DNA from: Clostridium luticellarii
GTDB lineage: Bacteria > Bacillota > Clostridia > Clostridiales > Clostridiaceae
Direction: 5' to 3'
DNA length: 64,000 nt
NCBI RefSeq assembly: GCF_002995845.1
Contig: NZ_PVXP01000002.1
Location: forward strand, 1-64,000
Shown here one piece after another: positions 28,701-40,124 of the stretch. Within the stretch, counting starts at the first letter, position 1; each line of letters starts with the position of its first letter. The position numbers and the translations under genes are program-made. The notes beneath the pieces were generated by a model. The model was not told where the DNA came from and searched no databases. It saw nothing but the letters and a program-made list of their open reading frames with translations.

Positions 28701-29325
28701 TGATACCGGTGAAGAAGTAGTTTATGATATACCATTTGGTTCAAGACTTAAAGTATCAAATGGAGATGTAATAAGTGCTGGAGATGAAATAACAGAAGGA
28801 TCTGTAAATCCTCATGACATACTGAGAATAAAAGGAGTTCAGGGGGTTAAAAATTATCTTCTTTCTGAAGTTCAAAAAGTTTACAGACTACAGGGTGTTG
28901 ATATAAATGATAAACATCTTGAAGTGGTAATAAGACAGATGACAAGAAAGATTAAAATAGAAGATTCAGGGGATACGGAATTATTGCCGGGAACTATGAT
29001 TGATGTGTTTGACTTTGAAGATGAGAATGCCAAGGTTGAGGCAAATGGCGGAAAGCCTGCTCAAGGCAGGGTAGCACTTTTAGGTATAACCAAGGCAGCC
29101 CTGGCGACAGAATCTTTTCTTTCAGCGGCTTCATTCCAGGAAACTACGAGAGTGCTTACCGATGCAGCTATAAAGGGCAAGACGGATCCACTTTTAGGAT
29201 TAAAAGAAAATGTAATTATAGGTAAACTTATACCGGCAGGAACTGGAATGACCAGGTATAGATCGATAAAAATCAATACTGACAATGAAACTGGAGAAAA
29301 AGAATTAGAAAATGAGGAAGCATGA
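25792..29325 (+). CDS. rpoC: DNA-directed RNA polymerase subunit beta'
   Basis: The 1177-residue beta' subunit has the N-terminal zinc site ([20 protein letters not shown]), the catalytic Mg-binding NADFDGD (residues 448-454), the bridge-helix/trigger-loop region, and the second zinc cluster ([15 protein letters not shown]). Translation starts at TTG 25792 after GGGAGGATG. Length is normal for clostridia, without large insertions. Confidence 0.98.
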   Translation: MFELNNFDALQIGLASPEKIREWSRGEVKKPETINYRTLKPERDGLFCERIFGPTKDWECHCGKYKRIRYKGIVCDRCGVEVTKAKVRRERMGHIELAAPVSHIWYFKGIPSRMGLILDMSPRALEKVLYFASYVVLEPKATQLLKKQLLTEKEYREAVDKYGEQNFVAGMGAESIKKLLEEINLDELSEGLKEDLKNSTGQKKVRIIRRLEVVESFRKSGNKPDWMIIDVIPVIPPDLRPMVQLDGGRFATSDLNDLYRRVINRNNRLKKLLDLGAPDIIVRNEKRMLQEAVDALIDNGRRGRPVTGPGNRPLKSLSDMLKGKQGRFRQNLLGKRVDYSGRSVIVVGPELKMYQCGLPKEMALELFKPFVMKKLVASGLAHNIKSAKRMVERVQTQVWDVLEEVISDHPVLLNRAPTLHRLGIQAFQPVLVEGRAIKLHPLACTAYNADFDGDQMAVHVPLSVEAQAEARFLMLAAHNILKPSDGKPVVVPTQDMVLGSYYLTVEKDGAKGEGRMFSSPEEVIMAYQLKQVDINAKIKVRMRKIKDGKSISGIIDTTPGKVIFNESIPQDLGFVDRSVPGNEFKLEIDFLVAKKNLGKIINKCYMKHGATQTSIMLDKIKARGYHYSTISGITVSTSDMVVPEAKKRLLNESDQAVDKIEKMYRRGFISEEERYQRVIEKWTKTTEDVADALMDNLDKFNPIFMMADSGARGSKSQIKQLAGMRGLMANPSGKIIELPIRSSFREGLDVLEYFISTHGARKGNADTALKTADSGYLTRRLVDVSQDVIVREEDCGTHEGYDITEIKEGNEVIESLSERLTGRYSAEDIKNPQTGEIIVKKDSYMDSNTAHKIEDSGIKKVKIRSVFTCRSRHGVCAKCYGMNMATAKKIDIGESVGIIAAQSIGEPGTQLTMRTFHTGGVAGSDITQGLPRVEELFEARKPKGLAIVSEVSGTVKMEETKKKRSVSVITDTGEEVVYDIPFGSRLKVSNGDVISAGDEITEGSVNPHDILRIKGVQGVKNYLLSEVQKVYRLQGVDINDKHLEVVIRQMTRKIKIEDSGDTELLPGTMIDVFDFEDENAKVEANGGKPAQGRVALLGITKAALATESFLSAASFQETTRVLTDAAIKGKTDPLLGLKENVIIGKLIPAGTGMTRYRSIKINTDNETGEKELENEEA

Positions 29326-29334
29326 TTTAATTTA

Positions 29335-29363
29335 TTGACATAGTAATATTAAAATGATAAAAT
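29335..29363 (+). promoter_or_regulatory. Promoter of the L7Ae-like/rpsL operon
   Basis: TTGACA (29335-29340) and TAAAAT (29358-29363) are 17 nt apart. It starts just after rpoC and would drive the str operon. Confidence 0.75.
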
Positions 29364-29379
29364 ACATCTGTATGTTTTT

Positions 29380-29414
29380 CAAGAGACAAGGTTTTGGCTA
29401 GATACCTTGTCCTT
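29380..29414 (+). promoter_or_regulatory. Leader hairpin before the L7Ae-like gene
   Basis: CAAG and ACAAGGT (29380-29392) pair with ACCTTGT and CTTG (29403-29414), interrupted by an AG/C internal loop. It begins about ten bases after the predicted transcription start. There is no T run. It could be a regulatory structure in the mRNA; L7Ae proteins bind RNA turns, so self-binding is conceivable but not shown. Confidence 0.45.
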
Positions 29415-29443
29415 GAAATTGTTTGTGGGAGGGAATGGAAATA

Positions 29444-29686
29444 ATGATTTACAGACTTACGGGGAACAAAGTTGTTGGTGTAAAGCAGACAGTTAAAGCT
29501 ATAAAGAATAATAGGGCAAAAACTGTATATATAGCTAGAAACGCTGATGATAAGTTAATACAGTCAGTAAAAGCAGTGATTGATGATAATTCCCAGGAAG
29601 TAATTTATGTAGATACCATGAAAGAATTAGGAAAATTATGCGGCATAGATGTGGGTGCTGCCACAGCGGCCATATTAAAAGATTAA
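29444..29686 (+). CDS. L7Ae-like RNA-binding protein (YbxF family)
   Basis: The 80-residue protein has the L7Ae/L30e/S12e/Gadd45 fold pattern: MIYRLTGNKVVGVKQTVKAI, then TVYIARNADDKLIQSV and a C-terminal CGIDVGAATAAIL. Family members bind kink-turn RNA and associate with ribosomes. ATG 29444 is 10 nt after GGGAGGG; the ATG at 29435 is nearly inside it. It is the standard first gene of the Firmicute str operon before rpsL. Confidence 0.9.
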   Translation: MIYRLTGNKVVGVKQTVKAIKNNRAKTVYIARNADDKLIQSVKAVIDDNSQEVIYVDTMKELGKLCGIDVGAATAAILKD

Positions 29687-29758
29687 TTTATGCGGTTAAG
29701 AAAAGCTTTCAAGAAAAATTAATATAAATTTAGCTTTATTATAGAAGGAGGTGTAAGC

Positions 29759-30136
29759 ATGCCAACAATAAGTCAATTAATAAGAAAAGGCAGGAAGACA
29801 ATAAGCACAAAATCAACGGCGCCAGCATTAAAAGAATGTCCCCAGAAAAGAGGAGTTTGCACAGTAGTAAAAACTACTACTCCTAAAAAGCCAAATTCTG
29901 CACTTAGAAAAGTGGCAAGGGTTAGACTGGTAAATGGTTATGAAGTAAGTGCATATATACCAGGCATAGGACATAATTTACAAGAACACAGTGTTGTACT
30001 TATAAGAGGAGGAAGAGTTAAAGATCTTCCAGGTGTTAGATATCATATAGTAAGAGGAACATTGGATTCAGCAGGAGTTGCAGACAGATTACAGGCTAGA
30101 TCAAAATATGGTGCCAAAAAACCAAAACAAAAATAG
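29759..30136 (+). CDS. rpsL: 30S ribosomal protein S12
   Basis: S12 lies at the decoding centre. The 125-residue protein shows [18 protein letters not shown] and the loop [17 protein letters not shown], where streptomycin-resistance changes occur; the critical lysines are wild type (TPKKPNS and RVKDLPG). The start follows AAGGAGGTG. A 153-nt structured gap separates it from rpsG. Confidence 0.97.
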   Translation: MPTISQLIRKGRKTISTKSTAPALKECPQKRGVCTVVKTTTPKKPNSALRKVARVRLVNGYEVSAYIPGIGHNLQEHSVVLIRGGRVKDLPGVRYHIVRGTLDSAGVADRLQARSKYGAKKPKQK

Positions 30137-30214
30137 TTTTGTTTAATTAAGTTGATGGAATTAGTGCTATGTCTTCAGCGTTTATATATATATATTATTT
30201 GTAAATTTTTATGA

Positions 30215-30760
<546 letters not shown>

Positions 30761-30838
30761 TAGGAAAAACTGTTTTGGTATTTTTACTAAAGCAGTTTTA
30801 TCGAATTTTAAATTTACACTTGCGAGGAGGAAAATTAA

Positions 30839-32908
30839 GTGGGAAGAGAATATCCGCTAGAGAAATTCCGTAACATAGGAATAATGGCGCACATAGATGC
30901 TGGAAAAACTACTACTACGGAACGTATACTTTTCTACACAGGAAGAACTCATAAAATAGGGGAAGTACATGACGGTGAAGCTACTATGGATTGGATGACA
31001 CAAGAACAAGAGAGAGGAATAACTATCACCTCAGCGGCTACGTTCTGTAAATGGAAAGGGTATGCGATAAATATAATAGATACACCAGGACACGTGGATT
31101 TTACGGTGGAAGTTGAGAGATCACTTAGAGTTCTTGATGGTGCAGTTACTGTTTTGGATGCTAAAAGCGGAGTTGAGCCACAAACAGAAACTGTATGGAG
31201 ACAGGCAGACAACTACGGAGTACCAAGGTTAGTCTATGTAAATAAAATGGATTCAATTGGCGCGGATTTTTATATGTGCATAAATACTTTAAGGGATAGA
31301 CTTCACTGTAATGCGGTGCCTATACAGATTCCAATAGGTGCAGAAGATAATTTCAAAGGTATAGTAGATATTATAAAAAATGAAGCTGTAATCTATGAGG
31401 ATGATTTGGGTACGGTAATGGATGAAGTTGCAATACCTGATGATTTAAAAGATAAGGCAGCAGAATACAGAACTCAGCTAATTGAATCAGTAGCTGAGCT
31501 TGATGAAGATTTGATGATGAAGTATTTAGACGGAGAAGAACTTACCAATGAGGAATTAATAGCTGGAATTAGAAAAGGTGTTATTGCAAATGAACTGGTA
31601 CCAGTTTTGTGTGGTTCATCTTATAAGAATAAAGGCGTCCAGCCAATGATAGATGCAGTGGTTGATTTCATGCCATCACCTCTTGATATACCACCTGTAA
31701 AAGGAAATGATCCTGAAAATGGTGAAGAAATTGAAAGAAAAGCTGATGACAATGAACCGTTATCTGCATTGGCATTTAAAATTGCTACAGATCCGTTTGT
31801 AGGAAGACTGGCATTTACAAGAGTTTATTCTGGAGTTATGAAAAGTGGTACTTATGTATATAATTCAACAAAGGGTAAAAAGGAAAGAATAGCAAGGCTT
31901 GTAAAAATGCATTCAAATCACAGGCAGGAAGTTGAAGAGCTGCGTGCGGGAGACTTGGGAGCTATAGTAGGACTAAAAGATACTACTACAGGTAATACTC
32001 TCTGTGATGAAGAAAATCCAATAGTACTTGAAAGTATGGAATTCCCGGATCCAGTTATAGATGTGGCAATAGAGCCTAAGACCAAGGCTGGTCAGGAAAA
32101 AATGGGTATAGCTCTTGCAAAGCTTGCAGAGGAAGATCCAACATTTAAAACTTATACGGATCAAGAAACAGGACAGACAATTATAGCTGGAATGGGAGAA
32201 CTTCATTTGGAGATAATTGTGGATAGGCTGCAGAGAGAATTTAAAGTGGACTGTAATGTAGGTAAACCTCAAGTAGCTTATAAGGAAACCATTAGAAAGA
32301 CAGTTAAGGCAGAAGGTAAATTTATAAGACAATCAGGAGGACATGGTCAATATGGTCACTGCTGGATAGAGATGTCGCCTTCAGAGGAAGGGTATACATT
32401 TGAAAATGCCATTGTAGGAGGAGCTATTCCCAAAGAGTATATATCTCCAATTGACAATGGAATTCAGGAAGCTGCAGAAAGTGGTGTAATTGCAGGATAC
32501 CCTGTTATAAATTTTAAGGTTAAATTGTATGATGGATCTTATCATGACGTGGATTCTTCGGAAATGGCATTTAAGATTGCTGCATCCATGGCATTTAAGA
32601 ATGCTATGAATAAAGCAGACCCGGTTTTACTTGAACCTATGATGAGAGTCGAAGTTACAGTACCAGAGGAATACATGGGAGATGTAATGGGGGATATAAA
32701 TTCCAGAAGAGGAAGAATTGAGGGAATGACTCCGAGATCAGGAGCTGAAATCATAAAATCTTTTGTTCCACTTTCTGAGATGTTTGGATATGCTACTGTA
32801 CTTAGATCCAGAACTCAGGGCAGGGGAGTTTATACCATGACCTTTGATCATTATGAAGAAGTACCAAAGAGTATTCAAGAAAAAATTACAGGAGATAGAA
32901 ATAACTAA
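30839..32908 (+). CDS. fusA: Elongation factor G
   Basis: EF-G is the GTPase that moves tRNA and mRNA through the ribosome and helps recycle it. The 689-residue sequence has canonical G1 [10 protein letters not shown], switch [12 protein letters not shown]3 [10 protein letters not shown]4 NKMD, and domain IV with [15 protein letters not shown] start follows GAGGAGG. It stands in the usual rpsL-rpsG-fusA-tuf order. The paralogue at 964 has altered G motifs. Confidence 0.98.
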   Translation: MGREYPLEKFRNIGIMAHIDAGKTTTTERILFYTGRTHKIGEVHDGEATMDWMTQEQERGITITSAATFCKWKGYAINIIDTPGHVDFTVEVERSLRVLDGAVTVLDAKSGVEPQTETVWRQADNYGVPRLVYVNKMDSIGADFYMCINTLRDRLHCNAVPIQIPIGAEDNFKGIVDIIKNEAVIYEDDLGTVMDEVAIPDDLKDKAAEYRTQLIESVAELDEDLMMKYLDGEELTNEELIAGIRKGVIANELVPVLCGSSYKNKGVQPMIDAVVDFMPSPLDIPPVKGNDPENGEEIERKADDNEPLSALAFKIATDPFVGRLAFTRVYSGVMKSGTYVYNSTKGKKERIARLVKMHSNHRQEVEELRAGDLGAIVGLKDTTTGNTLCDEENPIVLESMEFPDPVIDVAIEPKTKAGQEKMGIALAKLAEEDPTFKTYTDQETGQTIIAGMGELHLEIIVDRLQREFKVDCNVGKPQVAYKETIRKTVKAEGKFIRQSGGHGQYGHCWIEMSPSEEGYTFENAIVGGAIPKEYISPIDNGIQEAAESGVIAGYPVINFKVKLYDGSYHDVDSSEMAFKIAASMAFKNAMNKADPVLLEPMMRVEVTVPEEYMGDVMGDINSRRGRIEGMTPRSGAEIIKSFVPLSEMFGYATVLRSRTQGRGVYTMTFDHYEEVPKSIQEKITGDRNN

Positions 32909-32944
32909 TTAAATAATATATTAGTTTGTTAAGGAGGAAGAACA

Positions 32945-34138
32945 ATGTCAAAAGAGAAGTTTGAAAGGACAAAACCGCATGTAAATATAGGGACAATAGG
33001 ACACGTAGACCACGGTAAGACAACATTGACAGCAGCAATAACAATGGTGTTGGCAAAAGAGGGAAAGGCAGCGGCAACAAAATATGATGAGATAGATAAA
33101 GCACCGGAAGAAAAAGAGAGAGGAATAACCATAAATACTGCACATGTTGAGTACGAGACAGAAAAGAGACATTATGCACATGTGGATTGTCCTGGGCATG
33201 CAGATTATGTAAAGAACATGATAACAGGTGCGGCACAGATGGATGGAGCAATACTGGTTGTAAGCGCAGCAGATGGACCAATGCCGCAGACAAGGGAACA
33301 TATACTTCTGGCAAGCAGAGTAGGAGTACAATATATAGTAGTATTTTTAAATAAGTCAGATCAGGTTGATGACCCAGAGTTATTGGAACTGGTAGAGATG
33401 GAAGTAAGGGAATTGTTAAATGAGTATGGATTTCCAGGAGATGAAGTACCAATAATAGTAGGAAGTGCATTAAAGGTACTTGAGAATCCGGATGATCCAG
33501 AAGCTACAAAATGCATACATGAATTGATGGATGCAGTAGACAATTATATACCGACACCGGACAGACCGACAGACAAACCATTTTTGATGCCTATAGAAGA
33601 TGTATTCACGATTACAGGAAGAGGAACTGTAGCTACAGGAAGAGTGGAAAGTGGAGTATTGAAAATAGGAGACGAACTGGAGATAGTAGGATTAAAAGAA
33701 GAGAGCAAGAAGACAGTATGTACAGGAGTGGAGATGTTCAGGAAGCTTCTTGACCAGGCAATGGCAGGAGACAACATAGGGGCACTTTTAAGAGGAATAC
33801 AGAGAGAGGAAGTAGAGAGAGGCCAGGTACTTGCAAAGCCAGGGACAGTACATCCTCATAAGAAATTTGTAGGGCAGGTATATGTGCTTAAAAAAGAAGA
33901 AGGCGGAAGACACACACCATTCTTCAATGGATACAGACCGCAGTTTTATTTTAGGACTACAGACGTAACAGGAAGTATTGCACTGCCAGAAGGAGTAGAG
34001 ATGGTAATGCCTGGAGACCATATAGACATGAATGTAGAACTTATAACACCGGTAGCAATGCATGAAGGGTTGAGATTTGCAATAAGAGAAGGCGGAAGAA
34101 CAGTTGGTTCAGGTGTTGTTACTAAAATAGTTGAGTGA
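32945..34138 (+). CDS. tuf: Elongation factor Tu (copy 2)
   Basis: The 397-residue protein is the same as copy 1, with the same G motifs. It follows fusA after 36 nt with AAGGAGGAAG before ATG 32945. Identity with copy 1 starts at the Shine-Dalgarno, with a single T/C change two bases before the start, and ends at GAGTGATT around the stop; flanking DNA is unrelated. This copy is in the str operon; copy 1 belongs to a tRNA unit 16 kb upstream. A likely terminator follows. Confidence 0.98.
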   Translation: MSKEKFERTKPHVNIGTIGHVDHGKTTLTAAITMVLAKEGKAAATKYDEIDKAPEEKERGITINTAHVEYETEKRHYAHVDCPGHADYVKNMITGAAQMDGAILVVSAADGPMPQTREHILLASRVGVQYIVVFLNKSDQVDDPELLELVEMEVRELLNEYGFPGDEVPIIVGSALKVLENPDDPEATKCIHELMDAVDNYIPTPDRPTDKPFLMPIEDVFTITGRGTVATGRVESGVLKIGDELEIVGLKEESKKTVCTGVEMFRKLLDQAMAGDNIGALLRGIQREEVERGQVLAKPGTVHPHKKFVGQVYVLKKEEGGRHTPFFNGYRPQFYFRTTDVTGSIALPEGVEMVMPGDHIDMNVELITPVAMHEGLRFAIREGGRTVGSGVVTKIVE

Positions 34139-34167
34139 TTGATGTAAAATGTCATAGTCTTTAGCAG

Positions 34168-34203
34168 AGAGGGAAAGGGAGCACAATCTTCCTTTCTTTC
34201 TTA
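34168..34203 (+). terminator. Probable terminator after tuf copy 2
   Basis: AGAGGGAAAGGGA (34168-34180) and TTCCTTTCTTTCT (34189-34201) pair along all 13 positions, allowing G-T pairs, around an 8-nt loop. The 3' arm is T rich. Confidence 0.6.
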
Positions 34204-34228
34204 CATATAAAACATATAAAATTTTTAC

Positions 34229-34257
34229 TTGTCAGAAATAAAAATTTATTGTATAAT
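34229..34257 (+). promoter_or_regulatory. Promoter of the S10 operon
   Basis: TTGTCA (34229-34234) and a perfect TATAAT (34252-34257) are separated by 17 nt. It lies upstream of the long rpsJ leader. Confidence 0.8.
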
Positions 34258-34263
34258 TAAGAG

Positions 34264-34460
34264 GTTGTGATGTTATAACAGTGATGAGGCAAGAGGTTGC
34301 CGGGCTTCCGGGTAATTCTTGGCTGAGTATGCCGTGGTCGTGAACCGGGTGACGGTGCTTTTGTAGAGGGTACTGTGCATGTTTTTTATGAAACGCCAGG
34401 AACAGTTTACAGAATGTATCCGCTGTTGTACGTAAGAAGCTTAGCGTGCATGAAAAGGAG
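34264..34460 (+). promoter_or_regulatory. Long structured leader of the S10 operon
   Basis: About 200 nt between promoter and rpsJ are richer in G and C than the surroundings and contain several complementary segments: GGCAA/TTGCC (34288-34301), CCGTGGT with ACC and ACGG (34332-34355), AACAG/CTGTT (34401-34405 and 34423-34427), and ACGC/GCGT (34393-34396 and 34444-34447). The final helix ends eight bases before the rpsJ ribosome site. This looks like an autoregulatory leader; which ribosomal protein binds is not known to me. Confidence 0.6.
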
Positions 34461-34470
34461 GGAAATAATA

Positions 34471-34779
34471 ATGGCAAAACAAAAAATAAGAATAAGATTA
34501 AAGGCTTTTGATCATACCATATTGGATCAATCATCTGAGAGAATAGTGGAAACTGCTAAATCCACAGGAGCAAAGGTAGCTGGACCAGTACCACTGCCCA
34601 CTGAGAAAGATGTAGTTACAATTTTAAGAGCTCCCCATAAATACAAGGATTCAAGAGAGCAATTTGAAATAAGGACTCATAAAAGACTTATAGATATAAT
34701 AAGTCCATCACCTAAAACTGTGGATGCATTGATGAGATTGGATTTACCAGCAGGTGTTGATATCGAAATAAAATTATAA
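34471..34779 (+). CDS. rpsJ: 30S ribosomal protein S10
   Basis: S10 is a 30S head protein and also the NusE transcription factor. The 102-residue sequence runs from [20 protein letters not shown] to a normal C-terminus and includes [23 protein letters not shown] 34471 follows AAAAGGAGGG; a longer in-frame extension upstream falls in the leader and is rejected. It is the first gene of the S10 cluster. Confidence 0.97.
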   Translation: MAKQKIRIRLKAFDHTILDQSSERIVETAKSTGAKVAGPVPLPTEKDVVTILRAPHKYKDSREQFEIRTHKRLIDIISPSPKTVDALMRLDLPAGVDIEIKL

Positions 34780-34847
34780 ACAGAAGTTATTACTGACTAT
34801 TATGACCGTTTATACGATCCGCTAATATGTTTAGGAGGTGCATGTAA

Positions 34848-35477
34848 ATGAAAAAAGCTATATTGGGTAGAAAACTTGGTATGACCCAAATATTTAATGA
34901 AAGTGGAAAAGTTATTCCTGTTACAGTTATTGAAGCAGGTCCTTGTGTAGTTGTACAGAAGAAAACTGTAGAGAAAGATGGATATAGTGCTATACAAGTT
35001 GGATTTGATGATATAAGAGAGAAGCTCGTGAATAAGCCATTAAAAGGTCATTTCACAAAAGCAGGTGTTCCTTTAAAAAGGGTTGTGAAAGAATTTAAAT
35101 TGGAAAATGCAGGTGAATATGAACTGGGCCAGGAAATAAAGGCAGATGTGTTTGCTGAAGGTGATAAAGTTGATGTATCGGGAGTTTCTAAAGGTAAGGG
35201 ATTCCAGGGTACCATAAGAAGATGGAATGCTCAAAGAGGACCTATGTCCCATGGTTCGAAATTTCATAGAGCTGTTGGTTCAATGGGAGCTTCTTCAGAT
35301 CCATCCAGAACTTTTAAAAATAAAAGAATGCCGGGACATATGGGGAATAAAAATATCACAGTATTGAATTTACAAGTTGCAAAGGTTATTCCTGAGAAAA
35401 ACATCATTTTAATAAAAGGTGGAGTACCGGGACCAAACAAAAGCTTTGTGGCAATAAGAAATACTGTTAAGGCTTAA
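34848..35477 (+). CDS. rplC: 50S ribosomal protein L3
   Basis: L3 is an early-assembly protein near the peptidyl transferase centre. The 209-residue product starts [20 protein letters not shown], with the conserved loop [28 protein letters not shown] precedes the ATG. It is second in the S10 cluster. Confidence 0.97.
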   Translation: MKKAILGRKLGMTQIFNESGKVIPVTVIEAGPCVVVQKKTVEKDGYSAIQVGFDDIREKLVNKPLKGHFTKAGVPLKRVVKEFKLENAGEYELGQEIKADVFAEGDKVDVSGVSKGKGFQGTIRRWNAQRGPMSHGSKFHRAVGSMGASSDPSRTFKNKRMPGHMGNKNITVLNLQVAKVIPEKNIILIKGGVPGPNKSFVAIRNTVKA

Positions 35478-35501
35478 TTTTAGTAGAAAGGAGGATGCAG
35501 A

Positions 35502-36122
35502 ATGCCTAAAGTAGGATTATTTAATAAAGAAGGACAAAAAATCGGTGAATTTGAATTATCGGAGAATGTATTTGGAACCAAAGTTAATCAATATGCTCTC
35601 CATCAGGTAGTGGTGGCACTGCTTGCAAATAAAAGACAGGGAACGCAATCAGCAAAAACCAGATCTGAAGTTTCTGGAGGTGGAATTAAACCTTGGAGAC
35701 AAAAAGGAACTGGTAGAGCAAGACAGGGATCTATTAGAGCACCACAGTGGATTCATGGTGGTATGGTTTTTGCAGTAAAACCAAGAAATTATAGAATTTC
35801 AGTTCCAAAATCAACTCGAAGAGTAGCTATGAAATCTGCTCTGTCCAGCAAGGTGGAAGATAATCAAATAGTAGTTTTAGATAATTTAGAAGTAGCTGCC
35901 CCAAAGACAAAGGAAATTGTAAAATTGTTGAATGCTTTTGATGCAAATAAAACGTTGATTGTTACAGCTGAATCAAATCAAAGCGTATATAAATCAGCAA
36001 GAAACATACAAGGGGTATCAGTTGTCCCTGCCAATAATTTGAATGTGTACGATCTGCTGAAGTTTGAAAAACTTATAATTACCAAGGATGCTGTATCAAA
36101 GATTGAGGAGGTGTATGCATAA
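35502..36122 (+). CDS. rplD: 50S ribosomal protein L4
   Basis: L4 lines the exit tunnel and in some bacteria represses the S10 operon. The 206-residue protein has the extended loop [20 protein letters not shown] and [13 protein letters not shown]. Its stop codon overlaps the rplW start by one base, implying coupled translation. Confidence 0.97.
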   Translation: MPKVGLFNKEGQKIGEFELSENVFGTKVNQYALHQVVVALLANKRQGTQSAKTRSEVSGGGIKPWRQKGTGRARQGSIRAPQWIHGGMVFAVKPRNYRISVPKSTRRVAMKSALSSKVEDNQIVVLDNLEVAAPKTKEIVKLLNAFDANKTLIVTAESNQSVYKSARNIQGVSVVPANNLNVYDLLKFEKLIITKDAVSKIEEVYA

Positions 36123-36421
36123 TGAAATATACTAATTATGACATTATAAAAAGACCTGTTATAACAGAAAAAAGTATGGGTTATATGAATGATAAAAAAT
36201 ACACCTTTATAGTTGATATACATGCTAATAAATCGATGATAAAAAAAGCTGTAGAAGATGTATTTGGAGTTACTGTGGAAACTGTAAATACAGCAAGATA
36301 TATTGGAAAGAAAAAAAGAGTTGGCGTCCATATGGGAAAGAGACCTGATTATAAAAAAGCCATTGTCAAACTTACAGAGGACAGTAAGACTATAGAATTC
36401 TTTGAAGGAATGCAACAATAA
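36122..36421 (+). CDS. rplW: 50S ribosomal protein L23
   Basis: L23 sits at the tunnel exit and docks trigger factor and SRP. The 99-residue protein has the usual [15 protein letters not shown] start and [19 protein letters not shown]. The ATG shares its first A with the rplD stop. Confidence 0.97.
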   Translation: MKYTNYDIIKRPVITEKSMGYMNDKKYTFIVDIHANKSMIKKAVEDVFGVTVETVNTARYIGKKKRVGVHMGKRPDYKKAIVKLTEDSKTIEFFEGMQQ

Positions 36422-36475
36422 ATAAAGCAGTTATTGGAGAAATCCAGATAAGCGAAAAAAGGAGGGAATACCGTT

Positions 36476-37309
36476 ATGGCAATTAAAGGATTTAAACCTA
36501 TTACACCTTCTAGAAGACATATGACAGTAAATGCATTTGAAGAAATAACTACAGATGTACCAGAAAAATCACTTTTGGTGTCTTTAAAGAGAAGCGGTGG
36601 TAGAAATGCTCACGGTAGAATAACAGTTCGTCACATAGGTGGCGGTGCGAAACAAAAATATAGATTGATAGATTTTAAGAGAGATAAAGATGGAATACCA
36701 GCAAAAGTGGCTACAGTAGAATATGATCCTAACAGATCGGCATTTATAGCTCTTGTAGTTTATGCAGATGGAGAGAAGAGATACATAATAGCTCCAGTTG
36801 GGTTAAAAGTTGGAGATTTAATAGTATCAGGACCAGATGCAGATATAAAGACGGGAAATTGTCTTCCACTTTCAAATATACCTGTAGGTACAATAATTCA
36901 CAATATAGAATTACAAGTAGGAAAAGGAGCTCAGCTTGTGAGATCTGCTGGGGCATCTGCTCAACTTATGGCTAAAGAGGGTAAATATGCTACATTGAGA
37001 CTTCCAAGTGGCGAGATGCGACATATAAGAATAGAATGTAGGGCAACTATTGGTACAGTTTCCAATTTAACTCATGAAATAGTCAATATAGGTAAAGCAG
37101 GAAGAAAGAGACATCTTGGAATAAGACCAACGGTTAGAGGTTCTGTAATGAATCCTAATGACCATCCACATGGTGGTGGTGAAGGAAAATCACCAGTAGG
37201 ACACCCAGGACCACTTACTCCATGGGGTAAACCAGCCCTTGGATTTAAGACTAGGAAACATAGTAAATATTCAGATAAGCTTATAGTAAAAGGAAGAAAA
37301 AGTAAATAG
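36476..37309 (+). CDS. rplB: 50S ribosomal protein L2
   Basis: L2 is needed for subunit association and peptidyl transfer. The 277-residue protein begins [17 protein letters not shown] and has [17 protein letters not shown] and the C-terminal [26 protein letters not shown] lies upstream. A 112-nt gap follows, with a small AGAGAG/CTCT hairpin and no convincing terminator. Confidence 0.97.
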   Translation: MAIKGFKPITPSRRHMTVNAFEEITTDVPEKSLLVSLKRSGGRNAHGRITVRHIGGGAKQKYRLIDFKRDKDGIPAKVATVEYDPNRSAFIALVVYADGEKRYIIAPVGLKVGDLIVSGPDADIKTGNCLPLSNIPVGTIIHNIELQVGKGAQLVRSAGASAQLMAKEGKYATLRLPSGEMRHIRIECRATIGTVSNLTHEIVNIGKAGRKRHLGIRPTVRGSVMNPNDHPHGGGEGKSPVGHPGPLTPWGKPALGFKTRKHSKYSDKLIVKGRKSK

Positions 37310-37421
37310 TCTGGAGAGAGTTCATATTCTCTTCACTGATCTAATTATTAGGTTTAATTTATTATCTGTTTCAATGTAAAAAGGGTTTTATTCAGATGAT
37401 TTTATGAAGGGAGGCTAAAAA

Positions 37422-37724
37422 GTGAGTAGATCGGTAAAAAAAGGACCTTATGTCCAGGAATCACTTTTAAAGAAAATAAATGAATTAAATAAAAATGGTG
37501 AAAAGAAAGTTATAAAGACATGGTCAAGAAGTTCAACCATATTTCCTCAGATGATAGGTCATACTATAGCAGTGCATGATGGGAGAAAACATGTTCCAGT
37601 ATATATATCGGAAGATATGGTAGGACACAAATTAGGGGAATTTGCATTAACTAGAACGTACAGAGGACACTCTGCTGACAAGGCTGATAAGACTGAAAAG
37701 ACAACTAGTGTTGCTCAACAATAG
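37422..37724 (+). CDS. rpsS: 30S ribosomal protein S19
   Basis: S19 is a 30S head protein contacting the A-site finger region. The 100-residue protein starts from GTG 37422 ([15 protein letters not shown]) after GGGAGG and has [20 protein letters not shown]. The C-terminal tail [16 protein letters not shown] extends slightly beyond the core. Confidence 0.97.
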   Translation: MSRSVKKGPYVQESLLKKINELNKNGEKKVIKTWSRSSTIFPQMIGHTIAVHDGRKHVPVYISEDMVGHKLGEFALTRTYRGHSADKADKTEKTTSVAQQ

Positions 37725-37750
37725 GGGACTAGAAAGGAGGTAGTGTACAA

Positions 37751-38086
37751 ATGGAAGCTAAGGCTATAGCTAGATACGTAAGAATGTCCTCAATGAAAGT
37801 AGGAATTGTACTTGATTTAATTAGAGGAAAAAATGTAAATGAGGCTTTTGCCATATTGAAATATACTCCGAAAGACGGAGCAGTAGTGGTTAATAAACTT
37901 TTAAAATCAGCAGTTGCGAATGCAGAAAATAATTTGGATCTGGATAAAGATAATTTATATGTTTCAGAAGCATATGCTTGTGAAGGTCCAACATTAAAGA
38001 GATTTCAACCACATGCTCAGGGAAGAGCATTTAGAATAAATAAGAGAAGCAGTCACATAACTTTAATAGTTAAGGAAAGAGAGTAA
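37751..38086 (+). CDS. rplV: 50S ribosomal protein L22
   Basis: L22 has an extended hairpin in the exit tunnel. The 111-residue product begins [20 protein letters not shown] and ends with the loop [19 protein letters not shown], seen as the usual macrolide-sensitive type by length. It follows rpsS after 26 nt, with AAAGGAGG. Confidence 0.97.
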   Translation: MEAKAIARYVRMSSMKVGIVLDLIRGKNVNEAFAILKYTPKDGAVVVNKLLKSAVANAENNLDLDKDNLYVSEAYACEGPTLKRFQPHAQGRAFRINKRSSHITLIVKERE

Positions 38087-38101
38087 AAAGGAGGGAAATA
38101 G

Positions 38102-38773
38102 ATGGGACAGAAAGTACATCCACATGGCTTAAGAGTTGGTGTAATTAAAGACTGGGATGCTAAATGGTATGCAGATAAGAAAAATTTTGCAGATAATCTA
38201 GTTGAAGATAATAAAATTAGAACATTTGTGAAGGAAAAAACTTCTGCGGCTGGAGTTTCGAAAATTCAAATTGAAAGAGCAGCCAAAAGAGTTAAATTAA
38301 ATATATTTACAGCTAAACCTGGAATGATAATAGGAAAAGGCGGTCAGGGAATTGAAGCTTTAAAATCCCAGCTTCAAAAAATAATTGAAGGTAAAACTAT
38401 ATTGATAAATATAGTTGAAGTAAAAGTGGCAGAAGCTGATGCTCAGCTTATGTCGGAAAATGTAGCGCTTCAGCTTGTAAAGAGAATATCTTTTAGAAGA
38501 GCTATGAAACAGACAATACAGAGAGCAATGAAATCTGGTGTCAAGGGAGTTAAAATTACATGTTCTGGTAGACTTGGCGGAGCTGAAATTGCAAGAGCCG
38601 AATCCTATCACGAAGGAACAATTCCACTTCAGACATTGAGAGCTGATATAGATTACGGATTTTCAGAAGCAGATACAACATATGGGAAAATTGGTGTAAA
38701 AGTATGGGTATATAAAGGAGAAATACTTCCAACCAAAAAATCTGTTGAGGATAAAGAAAAAGCTAAAGCATAG
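38102..38773 (+). CDS. rpsC: 30S ribosomal protein S3
   Basis: S3 lies at the mRNA entry of the 30S subunit. The 223-residue protein has the N-terminal KH domain with [16 protein letters not shown] and the C-terminal domain with [19 protein letters not shown]. It is cotranslated closely after rplV, with AAAGGAGGG. Confidence 0.97.
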   Translation: MGQKVHPHGLRVGVIKDWDAKWYADKKNFADNLVEDNKIRTFVKEKTSAAGVSKIQIERAAKRVKLNIFTAKPGMIIGKGGQGIEALKSQLQKIIEGKTILINIVEVKVAEADAQLMSENVALQLVKRISFRRAMKQTIQRAMKSGVKGVKITCSGRLGGAEIARAESYHEGTIPLQTLRADIDYGFSEADTTYGKIGVKVWVYKGEILPTKKSVEDKEKAKA

Positions 38774-38790
38774 GGAAGGAGGAATAGGAT

Positions 38791-39234
38791 ATGTTAATGC
38801 CTAAAAGAGTTAAGCGTCGTAAAGTACAGCGTGGCAGAATGAAGGGCAAAGCTACAAGAGGTAATTTTATAGCATATGGTGATTACGCTATACAGGCTAC
38901 AGAATGTGCGTGGATAACAGCTAGCCAGATAGAAGCAGCCAGAATAGCTATAAATAGATATATAAAAAGAGGAGGAAAACTCTGGATAAAGATTTTCCCG
39001 GATAAACCGGTTACCGAAAAACCTGCTGAAACACGTATGGGATCTGGTAAAGGAGCACCAGAATACTGGGTAGCAGTTGTTAAACCAGGCAGAGTATTAT
39101 TTGAATTGGCAGGTGTACCTGAATCAATAGCAAGAGAAGCAATGAGACTTGCATCACATAAATTGCCTATAAAGACTAAGTTCGTCACAAGAAAAGATTT
39201 TGAAGAAGTGGGTGGTGAAAGCAATGAAGGCTAG
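38791..39234 (+). CDS. rplP: 50S ribosomal protein L16
   Basis: L16 helps position A-site tRNA. The 147-residue protein begins [17 protein letters not shown], with [23 protein letters not shown] 38791 follows GGAAGGAGG; an ATG at 38797 is possible but the longer form is typical. The final 11 nt overlap the start of rpmC. Confidence 0.97.
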   Translation: MLMPKRVKRRKVQRGRMKGKATRGNFIAYGDYAIQATECAWITASQIEAARIAINRYIKRGGKLWIKIFPDKPVTEKPAETRMGSGKGAPEYWVAVVKPGRVLFELAGVPESIAREAMRLASHKLPIKTKFVTRKDFEEVGGESNEG

Positions 39235-39436
39235 AGAATTGCAGGAATTGAGAAAAAGCGGCCCTCAAGATTTACAGGAAAAGGTACAGGAGCTTAAATC
39301 TGAATTATTCAATTTAAGATTTCAATTGGCTACAGGCCAGTTAGAGAATCCAATGAGAATAAAGGAAGTTAAAAAATCTATAGCCCAAATTAAAACCATC
39401 CTTAGGGAAGAAGAACTAAGGTCGTTTGAACAATAG
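39224..39436 (+). CDS. rpmC: 50S ribosomal protein L29
   Basis: L29 is a small helical-hairpin protein at the tunnel exit. The 70-residue form starts [17 protein letters not shown] at ATG 39224, inside the end of rplP, with GGTGG upstream. The characteristic [20 protein letters not shown] is present. Confidence 0.96.
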   Translation: MKARELQELRKSGPQDLQEKVQELKSELFNLRFQLATGQLENPMRIKEVKKSIAQIKTILREEELRSFEQ

Positions 39437-39456
39437 GCTGAAAGGAGGTTTATTCT

Positions 39457-39711
39457 GTGGAAAGAGGATATAGAAAAACAAGAATTGGAAAAGTTATTTC
39501 AGACAAAATGGATAAAACTATTGTAGTTGCGGTTGAGACAAAAGTACGTCATCCACTATATAAAAAGACTATTAATAGAACCACTAAGTTCAAAGCTCAT
39601 GATGAAAAGAATGAAGCGAGAAATGATGATAGAGTGTTGATAATGGAAACAAGACCTTTATCCAAAGATAAGAGATGGAGATTGGTAGAAATAGTAGAAA
39701 AGGCTAAATAG
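39457..39711 (+). CDS. rpsQ: 30S ribosomal protein S17
   Basis: S17 binds helices 7 and 11 of 16S rRNA early in assembly. The 84-residue protein has the OB fold with [18 protein letters not shown] and [24 protein letters not shown] start at 39457 is preceded by AAAGGAGG. Confidence 0.96.
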   Translation: MERGYRKTRIGKVISDKMDKTIVVAVETKVRHPLYKKTINRTTKFKAHDEKNEARNDDRVLIMETRPLSKDKRWRLVEIVEKAK

Positions 39712-39738
39712 TATAATAGCTGAAAGGAGGTATTTTCA

Positions 39739-40107
39739 ATGATTCAACAACAGACATTGTTGAAAGTCGCAGATAATTCCGGCGCTAAGGAAATTATGTG
39801 TATAAGAGTTTTAGGTGGATCCAATAGAAAGTGGGGAAACATTGGTGATACGGTGGTTGCTAGTGTTAAAAGTGCAACACCAGGCGGTGTTGTTAAAAAA
39901 GGAGAAGTTGTAAAAGCTGTTATCGTTAGATCCGTAAGAGGACTTAGAAGAACAGACGGTTCATATATAAAATTTGATGAAAATGCTGCTGTTATAATAA
40001 AAGATGATAAGCAGCCAAGAGGAACTCGTATCTTTGGACCAGTTGCGAGAGAGCTAAGAGATAAAGATTTTACAAAAATATTATCATTAGCACCTGAAGT
40101 TCTATAG
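39739..40107 (+). CDS. rplN: 50S ribosomal protein L14
   Basis: L14 contacts the 30S subunit. The 122-residue protein is typical: [20 protein letters not shown], then [20 protein letters not shown] and the end [15 protein letters not shown]. It follows AAAGGAGG. Confidence 0.97.
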   Translation: MIQQQTLLKVADNSGAKEIMCIRVLGGSNRKWGNIGDTVVASVKSATPGGVVKKGEVVKAVIVRSVRGLRRTDGSYIKFDENAAVIIKDDKQPRGTRIFGPVARELRDKDFTKILSLAPEVL

Positions 40108-40124
40108 ATGAGGAGGTGGCTACA

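Noticed and set aside
34375-34470. N-terminal extension of S10 (32 extra codons)
   Set aside because: The extension lies in the structured leader; ATG 34471 has an excellent ribosome site and gives the usual protein length.
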